NCBI GenBank assembly: GCA_033220425.1
Contig: CM065650.1
Span: 620,001 to 684,000, forward strand
From: Lepraria neglecta
Lineage: Eukaryota > Ascomycota > Lecanoromycetes > Lecanorales > Stereocaulaceae
Reading direction: 5' to 3'
Length of the DNA stretch: 64,000 nucleotides
In this document: one piece after another, positions 35,810-46,547 of the stretch
Layout of the letters: each line of letters begins with the position of its first letter
How positions within the stretch are numbered: the first letter of the stretch is position 1
Notes under the pieces: generated by a model
Database searches by the model: none
What the model was told of the DNA's origin: nothing
Seen by the model: the letters and a program-made list of their open reading frames with translations, nothing else
Program-made: the position numbers and the translations under genes

Positions 35810-36594
35810 TCAATCCAGTCGCAGGTGAGATATACCCTGCACTCTCCGCCCTGGGTCATCCATCCACCCCGCCGCCACCGCAGTCACAAGGCCCTCTCTC
35901 TTCTTGATCCTTGCCTCGGCCAGCGTCGCTATCCGATACTCCTGGTTTCGAGGATTGGTGAAAGGCTCCAACAGGAATAGAATCCCTGGCGGGATCAATT
36001 TCACGATCGGTGGGTCCGCATCAGGGTAATCGAATTGGAGCACCTCGCTCGGTGTCATGGTCAAGGTCTCTATTGAAATGAAGAATTCTAGCGCATCTGC
36101 GAGAGGGAGACGCAGTGTCTTGAGGCGGATTTTCTCATCAGATTCGCGAAAATCCGGGGCGTCGCTGCAGAGGAGAGCTGTATGATCTTGAGGTTGAGGG
36201 GAGGGTGGTGTGGTTGGGGTTTCCGAGGAAGGCCAAAATGGTTGGAAAAATTCGGAATCGACGACGAGGAAGGTAAAGTGGCTGAAATGATGACGGGACT
36301 TCCTGCCTACGGGTTTACGGAGATAGGCTTTGAAGAAGGAATAGATTTGAGGGATTGTAGAGTCAAGGAAGGGAGCTGGGAAGTCAAGGGGTCAAAGTAC
36401 TAGAAGGATAGATTTGTGGGTCCTTCACGTTAGGAGAGATGGTTGAGAGTAAGACAGTGACACACCTCATCTGGAGCTTCGGCTAAGCAGAAGAGAGGAA
36501 AGTATTGCTCTCGGTTGTCAAAGCTGAACATTGGTTTTTCACTGCCCTCCGGCACGACGCTGGTCGAAGAATCCCCCCTTGAATTACGACCCAT
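35810..36594 (-). CDS. Hypothetical protein, possibly DUF6924-like; one junction unclear
   Basis: Read on the minus strand from ATG 36594. Exon 1 (36594-36466) gives MGRNSRGDSSTSVVPEG, ending FPLFCLAEAPDE. A phase-0 intron (GTGTGT...TTCTAG, with CTAAC branch) leads to exon 2 (36399-36311, YFDPL...KPISVNP). Exon 3 (36281-35810) reads HFTFLVVDSEFF, then DHTALLCSDAPDF, RLPLADALEFFISIETLTM and LEPFTNPRNQEYRIATLAEA. The gap between exons 2 and 3 is only 29 nt, though it starts GT and ends AG. It is either a very small intron or a small insertion that breaks the frame. The model gives 229 residues. The FLVVD...TALL...LRLPL pattern recalls DUF6924; this is a weak guess. Confidence 0.55.
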
Positions 36595-36919
36595 GGTTAT
36601 AGACTTCCGAGAGGATGTACGGGAAAGGAAGTGAAGAGTCCGACACAGAAGGCTAACTAGATGCTGATGGCACGACCACTATTGACCAAAGCGGGACTCA
36701 GCTTTTATCGAGTCTAGTATGAAAGCGCGAGGTCTTGAAAGTTCTAATCCTCTGGTAATCTATCACTTACCACCTATTACCTCGCTTGATATACTTTAAA
36801 ACATAACCTAGCGGGCAGAGTCGGTTAGGACTCAGGATACAGGATTGAGGATTCGAAGGCTATGTTCAACTGGGTTGCTCAATGAGGTCGTTGGACCAGA
36901 TCTAAAGTAAGCTTAACAA

Positions 36920-37300
36920 GGAGATTAGGGAGCCACTCTCGGGACAGCCTTCCGAGGCAGCCCTAAAAAGGCTACCCGAGGGGGCCCTGACTCTTCCCGA
37001 AACAGGGAGCACGTTTACGGCTCCTAATGAAATCTTCAAGACTGAGCCTCTTCAGCATCCTTCAAGCGACTCTAAACCTGAAACGTAGGCTCGTTGAGAG
37101 GTTTATACCACGAATCATGCAAGCGTTTTTGCTGATTCCCAGCATAGCCCAGTGGGATGCTAGCTGAGCTCAGCTCCAATTCGGCGCTTTGTTCTCCATG
37201 CTGATTAGAGCGGCTCAACAAGCCCCTGTTGCCTGGCAGGGCTGGTGTCATGGCTCGTGCAGAACCACGCTGCATGCAACCACACTGCATGCCTGCAACC
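36920..37300. repeat. Degraded dispersed repeat, copy 2
   Basis: Partner of the repeat at about 35120-35480, in the same orientation, flanking the hypothetical gene on the minus strand. The GC-rich part at 36948-36990 can fold into short stems. Confidence 0.45.
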
Positions 37301-37964
37301 ACAAATCTGTACTGGACTTGAAACCATCAGGCAAGTTTACTAAACTCACCACAGCGTTATGCACTAGCATTCAGAACTAGCAATCACCAATGCTACTTTA
37401 CACCATACGTGCCCTCCCAGCATTTGAAATACTGGTATCAAGCATTTGCCACCCTGACTACCAAATTTAGCATCTCAAAATGGCCCACTGTAGCATTCGT
37501 GAGGTGACTTGCATGGTGCATGAATGCATGCCACGATACACGTTTTCCAAAACACTTGCTGATACTACATGGACCTAGTCTCCAATTTATCCTATACAGC
37601 TTGACCCTAGGCGCAGCAGAGATTCAAAGGTTTTGATAATAAATAGCTCTTGACCTCAGATCTGACCTTCTTGTCCTCGAATTCATCTTTTTCGGATAAT
37701 TTTGGATTTCGATGATGGATGTCTGCTTATGCTTGTGCCTCTTTGGCAGTCATAGGCAGTCAAATGCGGAGCCCGGAGGGAGGCAAGTCTGTCCAAGCAA
37801 TTTTCGGGTTTGCCACAACGCCCTGGAAGGCCATTCTACTCGTAGGATTATGCACACAGCAGCAGGAAAGCTCCGCTGGCTGATTTCTGCTCTGTTTTTC
37901 ATGTCATTGCCTGTCCATACACACAAAATCCACGTCTGCTATAACTGAGAATCGTACAAATCTG

Positions 37965-37976
37965 TTTATATAAAAG
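37965..37976 (+). promoter_or_regulatory. TATA box of family copy E
   Basis: TTTATATAAAAG is the best TATA consensus in the region. It lies about 300 bp upstream of the start codon at 38274, implying a leader of roughly 270 nt. Confidence 0.5.
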
Positions 37977-38273
37977 CAACCAACGGTCGATACAGTATCC
38001 CTCTCAAGCCCAACTGTCGTTTTCTGCTGCCCTCCTATTCCTATCGCCTTACACACACACCCTCACACTACCTAGATCAGACATTGCCTGTCCTTCCCTT
38101 CGAACCGAACGTTTCATATTTAAATCAACGCCTGTTGCACCTCTTCTGTTCTTGAATTCACCCTCACCCTCCTATAGGCCAATTTTATAGTCTGAGGCGC
38201 TCCTCGAACATACTCTTTCCTGACTCCCCCACTCAGCCTAAGTCTGCCCTTGACGCCATTAGCTTAATACATA

Positions 38274-39002
38274 ATGGCTTCAAGAGGAAGCAGAAACCGC
38301 TCTTCGTCTTCCGGAATTACAAATGACCTTGAGGCATTATCGAGTCAGAACGGGAGTACGTTTTCCATGCTACGCTTCTTCCAAATTCTTCTTGACTTCC
38401 GCTTGTTACTTTTTCTGTACCTTCTCGACCTTTCTATTGCGTTTTGATTTTCTGAATCCCACCGGATATGCGTCTCCGAAGAATTCAATTTTTGGACCGA
38501 ACTTCAACAAATTCATCACTAACAATCTTCAACAGGGTCTACTTACCAACCTACCTACGATACCAGCTATGATTCCACATACGACCCTGTCTGGAACTCC
38601 CGACGTGAACCTCGTCGCGAGACCAGAGACGACTCTGCATTACATCGCGAATACAATAACTTCACCTCGAAATCGTCGGATCTGGGCTCCCCAGGCATGT
38701 CTTCAAGCGGCAGGTCCACCGGCAACAGAACTTCCAACAGCATGACTTCACGCAGTAAATCCTCTGCCAGTGATCAGCGACCTGAGCCACAGGTCACCTA
38801 CGGCAGCAGAGACTATAGGGATGATGTGAGGAGGGACAAGGATGATGTGAGGAGGGACAAGGGTGATGTGAGAAGGGACAAACAAAGCGGTTCGCGGTAT
38901 CTCAAAAATAGTTCGTTGCCTGAGGATCAGGGGGGTAAAAGGGAGGAGTATCCTAGAAATGATCGGGATGAGAGATACCATCGTGGGAATCCGTACCGTT
39001 GA
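38274..39002 (+). CDS. S/Y/R-rich disordered small protein, family copy E
   Basis: Exons 38274-38355 and 38536-39002, with a 180-nt phase-1 intron, encode 182 residues, the longest member. Exon 1 reads MASRGSRNRSSSSGITND. Exon 2 begins STYQPTYDTSYDSTYD, close to the Tyr/Asp repeats of copy B. A Ser/Arg-rich middle leads to three in-frame heptapeptides (DDVRRDK, DDVRRDK, GDVRRDK) encoded by 21-nt repeats. The family motif appears as SGSRYLKN and RDERYHRG near the C-terminus. There is no TM or signal peptide. Function unknown. Confidence 0.7.
38820..38882 (+). repeat. Three in-frame 21-nt repeats inside copy E
   Basis: The first two 21-nt units are identical and the third differs at three positions. 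They encode a charged heptapeptide, so copy number can change without breaking the frame. Confidence 0.85.
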
Positions 39003-39441
39003 GTAATCATGGAAGGGCGTTGCATAAAATGGAGGATTGTTCTGCCTTTTCTTGATCTTGAAGCAATTATGACACTCCTTTAGGCTTTTGCATCTTGTTT
39101 GGTAGTTTGCAAGCGACTGGTTGGTTGTGTTTCTTTTTGGCTCGCAGCTTGCCACCATGATTTAGCATCATCAAGACTTTAGTTTAGCTTAGCTTCGGAG
39201 GAATGTTCATCCTGTCATGAAAGCAAAGAGAGACCATAATATCTCGGCAAAGCGGTGACATCTCATTCACTTCACAACACATGTTCCAGTCATCGCCACT
39301 CCGTACGTAAGGTTATGCATGACGTGTATCATACATTTCCAAACTTATTCACACTGAGAACTCACCAACTTCTAAGAATCTCCTTGATCTATTCTTAAAC
39401 TGTCACATAAACAGAGAACATCCTCAAGGCTACGCATACAA
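39003..39441. other. Intergenic stretch
   Basis: The 3' flank of copy E and the promoter of the next gene. Nothing specific was recognised. Confidence 0.5.
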
Positions 39442-39954
39442 ATGGACAAACAAGAAGCGATGCCGAACGCCACTCAGTTGTACAGCGACACATGGCTCTT
39501 GAGCGAGTCCACACGGGGTGAACACTGAGACAAGAGGACAATCTCGTGTAAGCACTCTCCTAGATCTATGATCTTCAGGGTATTTGCTCACCTACATCTA
39601 GGGTTCTCCGAGGACAAACTCATCATCCACATCCAGATCATGGAGCAAGCACTCTTAGCACTAGTCCAGCATGAGCCCGATGTCACCGCCGGCTTCCGGC
39701 TGGTAACTGAAATAATCAACTCTATATTCGCCTTCTATGACCAAAACTTTGCAAAGGATGGTCCGGACATCTTTGACAAGCAGGAGAAGGCTGAGCAGGT
39801 CGATTTCGAAGAACTCAAAGCAGAACCTGAGCTAAAGCTTGAGCATATGGAGAAGCAACTGCGTGCAGCCTGGAGCGTCACTGAAGCTACTAAGGAGGCT
39901 GTGGAAGCGATGAATGGAAACTATGAGGGGCTGGAGGGTTCATTTGATAAATGA
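39442..39954 (+). CDS. Small helical acidic protein, unknown function
   Basis: Exons 39442-39517 and 39602-39954 (phase-1 junction) encode 142 residues starting MDKQEAMPNATQLYSDTW. The body is predicted helical and acidic: FSEDKLIIHIQIMEQALLAL, a middle with FAFYDQNFAKD, and ELKLEHMEKQLRAAW. No TM or signal peptide. A degraded tandem paralogue follows 420 bp downstream with the same start (MD) and the same exon-2 opening (GGTTC after the acceptor). That supports the gene model. No known family was recognised. Confidence 0.6.
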
Positions 39955-40377
39955 TTGAAGGACGAATGTTTGGAGGATGCAGGGACAGAGATTTGTACCA
40001 AGCATGCGATCATGTAAACACTCAGCCAAAATCAACAATGAAATATGAAGCATCGGGGATAGTGTGGTAATCGAAGTGGGATTCAGAGGCTTGGAATGAA
40101 CATCGTCATTTATGTTACGAAACAAATGCGTTATTGATGAGGAAAATCCTGGAACGCAGGAATGAAAGACGAGCCACTTAAATATTCAAGCATTCTACAA
40201 CCGACAACACTTCCACAACTTATCGTAGGGTTAACCTAGCCTGTAATAAATACTCAAGTGGTACGAGTATTGTCAGTCTAGGGCCCGGATAACACCTGAA
40301 AGCTACACTTAGCTAACATAAAATCCACCCTTCAACCTCTTCAACTCCACAACCAACTCCAACCTCACGCATAAACA

Positions 40378-40773
40378 TGGACCGAGTAGCCATAGTCAAC
40401 GCCCTAAATGCCACCGAGTGGCATACCGAGAAATGACCCCAGAGCTCGCATGGCCAGAAGCTATGGTGGTAGTATAAGCACTCCTTTCCAACCCACGCAT
40501 TGAAGACGCCGACTTACCTGATGACCAGGGTTCGAACACGAAGATCTCAAGACGCATGTCGAAACAATGTCCCATGCCCTCCCAGCTCTAGCCCAAGGCA
40601 ACCCCTGCCTCGTGACTAAGACTTGCAAGCATCTCTTCGGTTTGCACAAGAGTGGGTAACATCGGGCGTTGATAGAGGCGAGCGAGGTTTCGATGGATGA
40701 GCTTATTGTGGAGCATGAGACTAAGCTTGAGACGATGCAGAAGCAGTGGGAGGCGGCGCTGGGGGGCCATTAG
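40378..40773 (+). pseudogene. Degraded tandem paralogue of the small helical protein
   Basis: The N-terminal MDRVAIVNALNATEW resembles MDKQEAMPNATQLY upstream. After an acceptor ending CCAG, the frame gives FEHEDLKTHVETMSHALPAL and, further on, MDELIVEHETKLETMQKQW, both alignable with the upstream copy. Exon 1 runs into TGA with no usable phase-1 donor before it. Exon 2 has TAA at 40657-40659 between the two conserved parts. Probably non-functional. Confidence 0.55.
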
Positions 40774-41077
40774 TGGGTTCCAAGAGCCTGGGGGAAAGAC
40801 GAAGTTGGAGGGGAGGATTGGGAAAATGGGGAGGTGGTGATGGTGTCGATTGCTAAGGTAGGCAATTGATTGGCATGAAGGTCATGAGGGCGATGCCATA
40901 AGCGAAAAAACGCTGAAAGTGGACGTTTAATTAGGAATTATCTATTAGATATTAGAAGCCATACACGTGCTCATATCACCTTCGTCCCCGCAATCTTATT
41001 GCATATTAATATTAGGAGCACAGTGCTACAATGGTCTTGGTTCGCTTCGCTGCCCCAATTTTTCGCTGGTGGAAGGC
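40774..41077. other. Intergenic stretch
   Basis: AT-rich 3' flank between a plus-strand relic and the minus-strand MARVEL-like gene. Nothing recognised. Confidence 0.5.
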
Positions 41078-42118
41078 CTACTGATGACTAACAGGCACTT
41101 TCTCGGTCGTAGCAGCCGGCGGCACTTCTGACGCGCCTTCTTTTGAGATAAAGGTAGGACCGCCATTTTGCTGCATGGGTGTTCCATTCTGAGGATATGG
41201 CATCGGAGTTCCTTGAGGGACTCCACCTTGCTGCTGTATCGGCTGCCCATTGTAGTTTTCAGCTTTCGCGCCAGACTGCTCGTTGGAGGATGGGACCGCT
41301 CCTGCAGCAGGTATACCCGCTTCTTCTTGTTTTTCTGTGGCCATGGCCATGGTCGCGGTGGTGCTACCGGTTTGGCGTGATTTGATGATCCAGAAGATTG
41401 TGGCGCCGAGGCAGAAGGCGAAGAGGAGTCTGTGGGCATTGTCAGCTGGGCTTATGCTAAGCCGCATCAGGCTGAAGGGCATGCGCACGTCATGATAGCA
41501 TCGAAAGCCTGCCTAGCCGCAATAATCGACCCTCCTCCTCCACTCGAGTTACGACTACCACTGCCACCACTCGAATGACTCCTTGGTGACCTTGCATGCA
41601 AAATCCCCTTCGGCTTTGGCGAATATGTGCGCTTGAAGATGCTTGTATTGTCAAAGCAGAAGCACACATCGGTATCATATAAAACCTCGCTGTAGGCAGA
41701 GCACGCATTGCACAAGTCGCTGCAGCTGTAGGACGAGGATGCGGCGGCGGCGAGCCAGAGGATGAACATGAGGGTATCGAGGCCGAGTTGGCCCCATATG
41801 AACCAGGGGAGGAGTCGGACTTGGGGGGAGGGGCCGGTGGCGAGGATGAAGTAGATTAGGGCGAGGAATGAGAGGACAGACTGGGGTTTAAAGTCAGAAA
41901 GGGGAGCAGATTGGAGGGCACGTGTGCCGGGGAGAACATACAACTGCGATGTTATAGCCGAGCTTGCTAGGTATGCTGCACTCCCAACTGCCCCATTTTG
42001 AAGCATCTGACGCCGTAATACCAAGCACGATTATGCTGAAAATTATTGCAGGAAGTCGCACGAACCAAAGCCAAGGGAATGACCTGGGCGAGGTCTTGTC
42101 GCTCGTGTAGATCTGCAT
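41078..42118 (-). CDS. MARVEL-like four-TM membrane protein
   Basis: Exons 42118-41942, 41880-41489 and 41429-41078 encode 306 residues. Four hydrophobic segments are visible: FVRLPAIIFSIIVLGI; SVLSFLALIYFILA; IWGQLGLDTLMFILWLAAAA; and LLFAFCLGATIFWII. This layout matches fungal MARVEL-domain proteins, which sit in the plasma membrane or in secretory and eisosome-like compartments. A Cys-rich loop (SCSDLCNACSAY, then CFCFDN) lies between TM3 and TM4, followed by a Ser/Gly-rich insert. The C-terminal tail of about 100 residues is Gln/Pro/Gly-rich and probably cytosolic. All junctions are in phase. Confidence 0.8.
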
Positions 42119-42902
42119 CGCGGAACGCTAATTAAAACGCACAGTACAGAAAGTTGTACAGAAAGAATGACGGACGACAACAGCGAGGACAGGAAAGACA
42201 CAAGAGTTTAGATCCCCCGTGGGGGGCCTATCAACGGATAAGTGTTCCACGGGTATAAGGCTGCGGGAGGATGCATCGGAAAGGAAGAAAGGTGCATCTC
42301 AAAGAAGATAGCTGCAATATCGTGTGACTGAAGGAATGACGAACTTGGCAATCACGACAGGGATTCGAGGAACGGCCGAACAGGAGATTTGCTTGGTAAG
42401 AACCCGTGAGAAATCATGGTGCTTCTCTAGCATCCCAGGCGGTGCAGAAGATTACAATCGACCATTTGCTGTGTGTTCTGCTTTTCTTCTCGTTGACAGA
42501 CTTTTTGGAGGATGAACCTCATTGGCGGAAGCTTACTGTGGTCTTCAGGGGTTGAAATTGAGGTCTCGGTTAGGCGCGTCTCCCATGGGCTATCTTGATC
42601 CTTGGCGTCGACGCTAGTGCATAAAAACACGCTAGGCGCAATGATCTAGAACTTCAAGATCGGAAAAATCCGAGATATACTTAAGTGAGCTGAGAGATCA
42701 GAGAAGAGAAGAAATCAAAGAAGTCCTGAGATTCTCTGTGAACCCGATCTTTCTATTGTCGACACCCTGGTAAACATCTTGTAAATTTTAAGCTTCTTCA
42801 TTGACATAGCTCCGTGCTTGATTTCTCATTACAATTTCCCTCACTCAAATGGCGGCTTTTCGTCGCATGTCCCTTGTACCCCGTGCTGATCTCCTTACAT
42901 CC
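42119..42902. other. Intergenic region
   Basis: The promoter of the MARVEL-like gene and the 3' flank of the next minus-strand gene. Nothing else recognised. Confidence 0.5.
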
Positions 42903-43753
42903 TCAACTTAAAAACAATTGTGCAGCGCTGAGGGCCAGGGCGCCAATCGCCAGACTCGCGCCATACTCAACCCTGTAGCCTCCACTCTTGGTCTGATTGG
43001 ATACTGTTGGTGATGACGACTTGGTGGCTTTAGTCGCGACTAGTGGTGGAGTCGTGGTGAGTGGTGTGGTAGGCCGAGAGGTCAAACCGAATGTATGGCT
43101 TGGAGCACTTGCTGTGACGGTGTCGACTGATACTATGGTCCTAACTCCAAACAGCGACGAAGAGGCAGATGACTCGCTGGCGAATGCTGAGGTAAAATCC
43201 CCGGTTGGTATAGCATAGCCGCCACTGGCTGCGGCATAGTAAGCACTGTATGAGGCGCTTGCTGATGGGACTGTGGCGGCGTTGTCGAAGGAGATTATAT
43301 AGATTCCGCTGCGGTCGTTGCAACAGCTAGGCACGTCGACAGCGCATGCAGTCCCGTCCGCACAGATGGTGATGTTCAGGCTCGGGTCGAGTGGTGGGTT
43401 GAATGGGTCGCCTGTGAATGTCGCGTCTGCAGGACTTGAAGTTAGTGCTTGGACTCAGAGGGGCACAGTCGAAGACGTGAAGATGGGGGAGACGTACTCA
43501 TGGGCCAGGGACAAGCATTGTCGCCAAAACTCGGATCTGTACATCCAGGGATATATTCCACCCCGGTGCTCGCTTCGATGCAGTCCAAGACGGTATCACA
43601 TATGTATCCGCTCCCACAACATGCACTCACAGGCGCGCCTGGGTCGCAAGGAATAAGATCCGAATTGAATATGCCGTCGGGATCGTAGCAGGTCTGCAAC
43701 TGCCCAAGGCAGTGGGTGACGAGGAGGCTGGTGAAGAAAGCAAGGCTGATCAT
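42903..43753 (-). CDS. Cysteine-rich secreted protein, probably GPI-anchored (ectodomain family copy 1)
   Basis: Exons 43753-43498 and 43426-42903 encode 259 residues. The signal peptide is MISLAFFTSLLVTHCLG. The Cys-rich ectodomain runs LQTCYDPDG, CDPGAPVSACCGSGYIC, PGCTDPSFGDNACPWPM, then after a phase-1 intron LNITICADGTAC and SCCNDRSG. A long Ser/Thr/Ala stalk ends in a hydrophobic tail (SLAIGALALSAAQLFLS) without a basic stop, typical of a GPI signal. The copy at 58498-59358 has the same cysteine pattern and an intron at the same place and phase. Likely on the cell surface or wall; role unknown. Confidence 0.8.
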
Positions 43754-46547
43754 TTCGAAGGGAGACGAGTTAATTTGGTTGCAAGTAATATGCTGTTGAG
43801 ATAGAGAATTGGGATGATGTTAAGATAGTGAGAAACTCATATGAATTGGGGGAAAAAGAGCCTTATTTAGGTTGCTTGCATTTGCTACGAACAGCTCACA
43901 ATCTATTTTGGACACGAGAAAAAGAACGCGAGGGTTTAATTAAACCCATGGTAGAATGTAACTCTAAAGGGTATAGAATATGCAGGCTGATTTGCGGCTG
44001 AGTGTGAAAAGAATAACTTATCAAGATTATTTTCTTCTTTGGGTTAGCGAAGAATTCTCAGCCCGTCCGAATCCCAACGAAGGATTCTCGTAGGGCTGAA
44101 GGATTCCGAGTCAAAATTAAACAGACTTGTTCAAGAGAGCTAGAATATACTCCAGCTTAATATCGGTACGCGTTGATTTGTCTTTAGATGTTTCGAAGCG
44201 CAGAAGCACGCTTTCGAAAGTCAGCTTTGAAATTATTAAAGTTACAGAGGAAGGGTGAGGTCGAGTGTGAATAATTGAGACAATCAAAGGTGGGTTGGCC
44301 GGCCGATTTAGTTCAGCCGCTCTTTAGCTTAAGGTGCTTATGCAACGCTAGTAGCATTGCCACACAGCGGCAACGTCGTAGTCCAGTCACAGCAGACATG
44401 AAAGTTTGTTTCATCATTCTTCAGCCTGTCAGTGGGTCGGATCGGACCCACTTGTGATAATTGATTTATAAGGCTTGCCATCCCGTATCTAAGGGTGCAT
44501 TAGAACCACCTCGTTTCAGAATGCGAAAGCAGAACCGAAAGCGAGACTGATACGGTGTATCACATTCTTTTCGGCAAGAGAGCGAGGCTGAGCCGTTCCC
44601 AAGCGTCCGTGGAGGCTTGTTGACCTTGGTGCCTAAGTTTGCCAAGACAGGCCTGAATTAGAACAGCACAATCGAGTAGGATATAATCGACTGTTGTTGA
44701 TAGTTTGAAGGGCGGTGTATGAAGGCGAAGCTGACTGCAGAGCATTCAAGATCTCATACTTGACTAGTTGTAGCGTTCATGGACACCCATTTTTGGTGAC
44801 GCGCCACACGAGGAAAGAATCGTGTTTAACACTGAGAGATCCAATGTCGAGTACTGATCATGAGAGAATTCCCTTCAAACCTCCCACCAGTCGTTTATCA
44901 CTTCCTATTATCCCTCAAGCCGGCTCGAAATCACGGATTAATACGATCCAAGCGCCATAATTACTATGAGAGCCATTTTTACATAAATAGGTATGATCTT
45001 GATAAAATTTGGACGGTTTATGAGACTTATTGAGTTGATTGATTACCTAAGAAGCTCAGTGTTTTAACTAGTTAGTCATGCCCGAGACGGCTGACTAAGC
45101 GAATTTCCAACCGATCTTCGCTTATATTTTGGGCAAGACATGTCCAGGAAGCACCACTGGAGTCGGACGACTGGTAAGAACTCACCCTCGACACTTTGAT
45201 TCGACCTGATGCGCTGATTTTACTGCGGGTTGATGCTACCAGCCTTAGTAGGCATGACTAGAACCCATGATCGAAAATGATCCGGCTACTCATAGTAGTG
45301 ATTAGCTCTTGACAAGTGGAATGGGAGTTATGCAAATCGTTGGTCAGTTGGATCTGTGTAGCATGCTTGAACCTTTCTAACAGCATCTCGCGTATAGGGG
45401 TGAGAATATACGATCTAGGCAAGAGAGACATCAGCGCTTCCGGACACATCTTGAATATCATGGTAGAAAATATCATAGTCTAGCAGGATTCAGCTCACAC
45501 AGGCAGATACTATTGGCTCATCATGTTTTAGCATCTTCAGCCCTCAAACATCAGGTTACTTGTTGACACGAATGAAGTCCCACATGATAATGGATGCATT
45601 GACCATATGCTTCCTACTGGCGGTCTGAATAAGAGCTCTATGCTGATCGAGTACAGTAATGCTGTTTGTACCTGGCGTGCTTTACCGGAGTATGCTAGAG
45701 GCCGTCATCGTGTCATGCCAGCCTGTCTTACAGCATTGAGTACGTATCTTTTGGCCTGATAACATTGACTGCGCAGTCCACAGTGCCTTTAAACTACGCA
45801 CGCCCCAGTTGCGGAGAGCTCGATCCCGAAAAATCCGGAAATTGGATGATCATTCGATATCTCTGGTCAATATTACCAGGACGGAGGGGCCTGGCTCGGA
45901 TGATGTGAACACGGAGACGTATTCCATGAGGACTTTCCATAGGCACTCCGATCAGGGATTAGGCGAAGCGAGCTCAGATAGAGATTCTCACTATGGCATC
46001 GATTTGGTCTTGATCAGGCGGTGCAGCTGTAAGGACCTTAAGTTGTAACAGCCACGGTGCTTCAACGACAGCGATTTGGTTTGAACGATCGAGACCAGGT
46101 AAACGGACTGGTAACGATGGGCCTGGTGATTTGTCGCATGGGAGCGGTCCTGCCGATCTGTTAGTTCGCTGGCTGTCTTCCAGCCTATCATCCTGCAGCC
46201 ACCGGTCGTTAAAAGCGAAAGGAAAAATTGGTGAGCAACTCTCAGAATATAGGAAAAGGTTCGATAGTTCACTACTCCACTGTGCTCAGCGAATTATGTA
46301 ATGTGCAGTGGGTAAACAACCGAGGCAGAAATCTCGTGGCTGAGTCGAATTTGAGCCATATAGACTTAGCAAGTCAACTTAAGAGAAGAAACCGCTTGCG
46401 TCACCCCAAGAAATGACTATGCATGGATGTTATAACTTTCAATCAACCTTTCCAGTAACACAAGACCAGTAGCGCCAAAATTCTAAGACGGATTCCTCTG
46501 CTAATACTTATCATTGCTCGGCAAAAGCTGTCCTCACCTCGATAAGG
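43754..46547. other. Long gene-poor region with one possible relic
   Basis: No intact gene in about 2.8 kb. At about 45590-46048 (+) a frame interrupted by TGAs reads MLFVPGVLYRSMLEAVIVSC, then VRIFWPDNID and a charged tail. This could be the C-terminus of a multi-TM receptor-like protein, but the assignment is weak. A loose inverted repeat (GAATTCTCAGCCC with GGGCTGAAGGATTC) lies at about 44050-44110. Confidence 0.35.

Larger units (their letters stand above)
36595..38273. other. Intergenic region; repeat copy 2, promoter and leader of copy E
   Basis: No gene recognised. It holds the degraded repeat at about 36920-37300 and, at 37965-37976, a TTTATATAAAAG TATA element about 300 bp before the ATG of copy E, followed by a CT-rich leader. 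Confidence 0.5.

Noticed and set aside
36182-36403. 73-codon plus-strand Trp/Gly-rich frame
   Set aside because: Antisense of the better-supported minus-strand gene at 35810-36594.
37250-37310. Short CTGCATGCAACCAC-like repeat inside repeat copy 2, considered as a CRISPR-like or regulatory array
   Set aside because: Only two or three imperfect units of about 15 bp with no spacers; simple local duplication in eukaryotic DNA.
40500-40560. GGGTTCGAACACGAAGAT considered as a tRNA T-arm
   Set aside because: No acceptor stem, D-arm or anticodon arm can be drawn around it; it is the start of exon 2 of the decayed paralogue.
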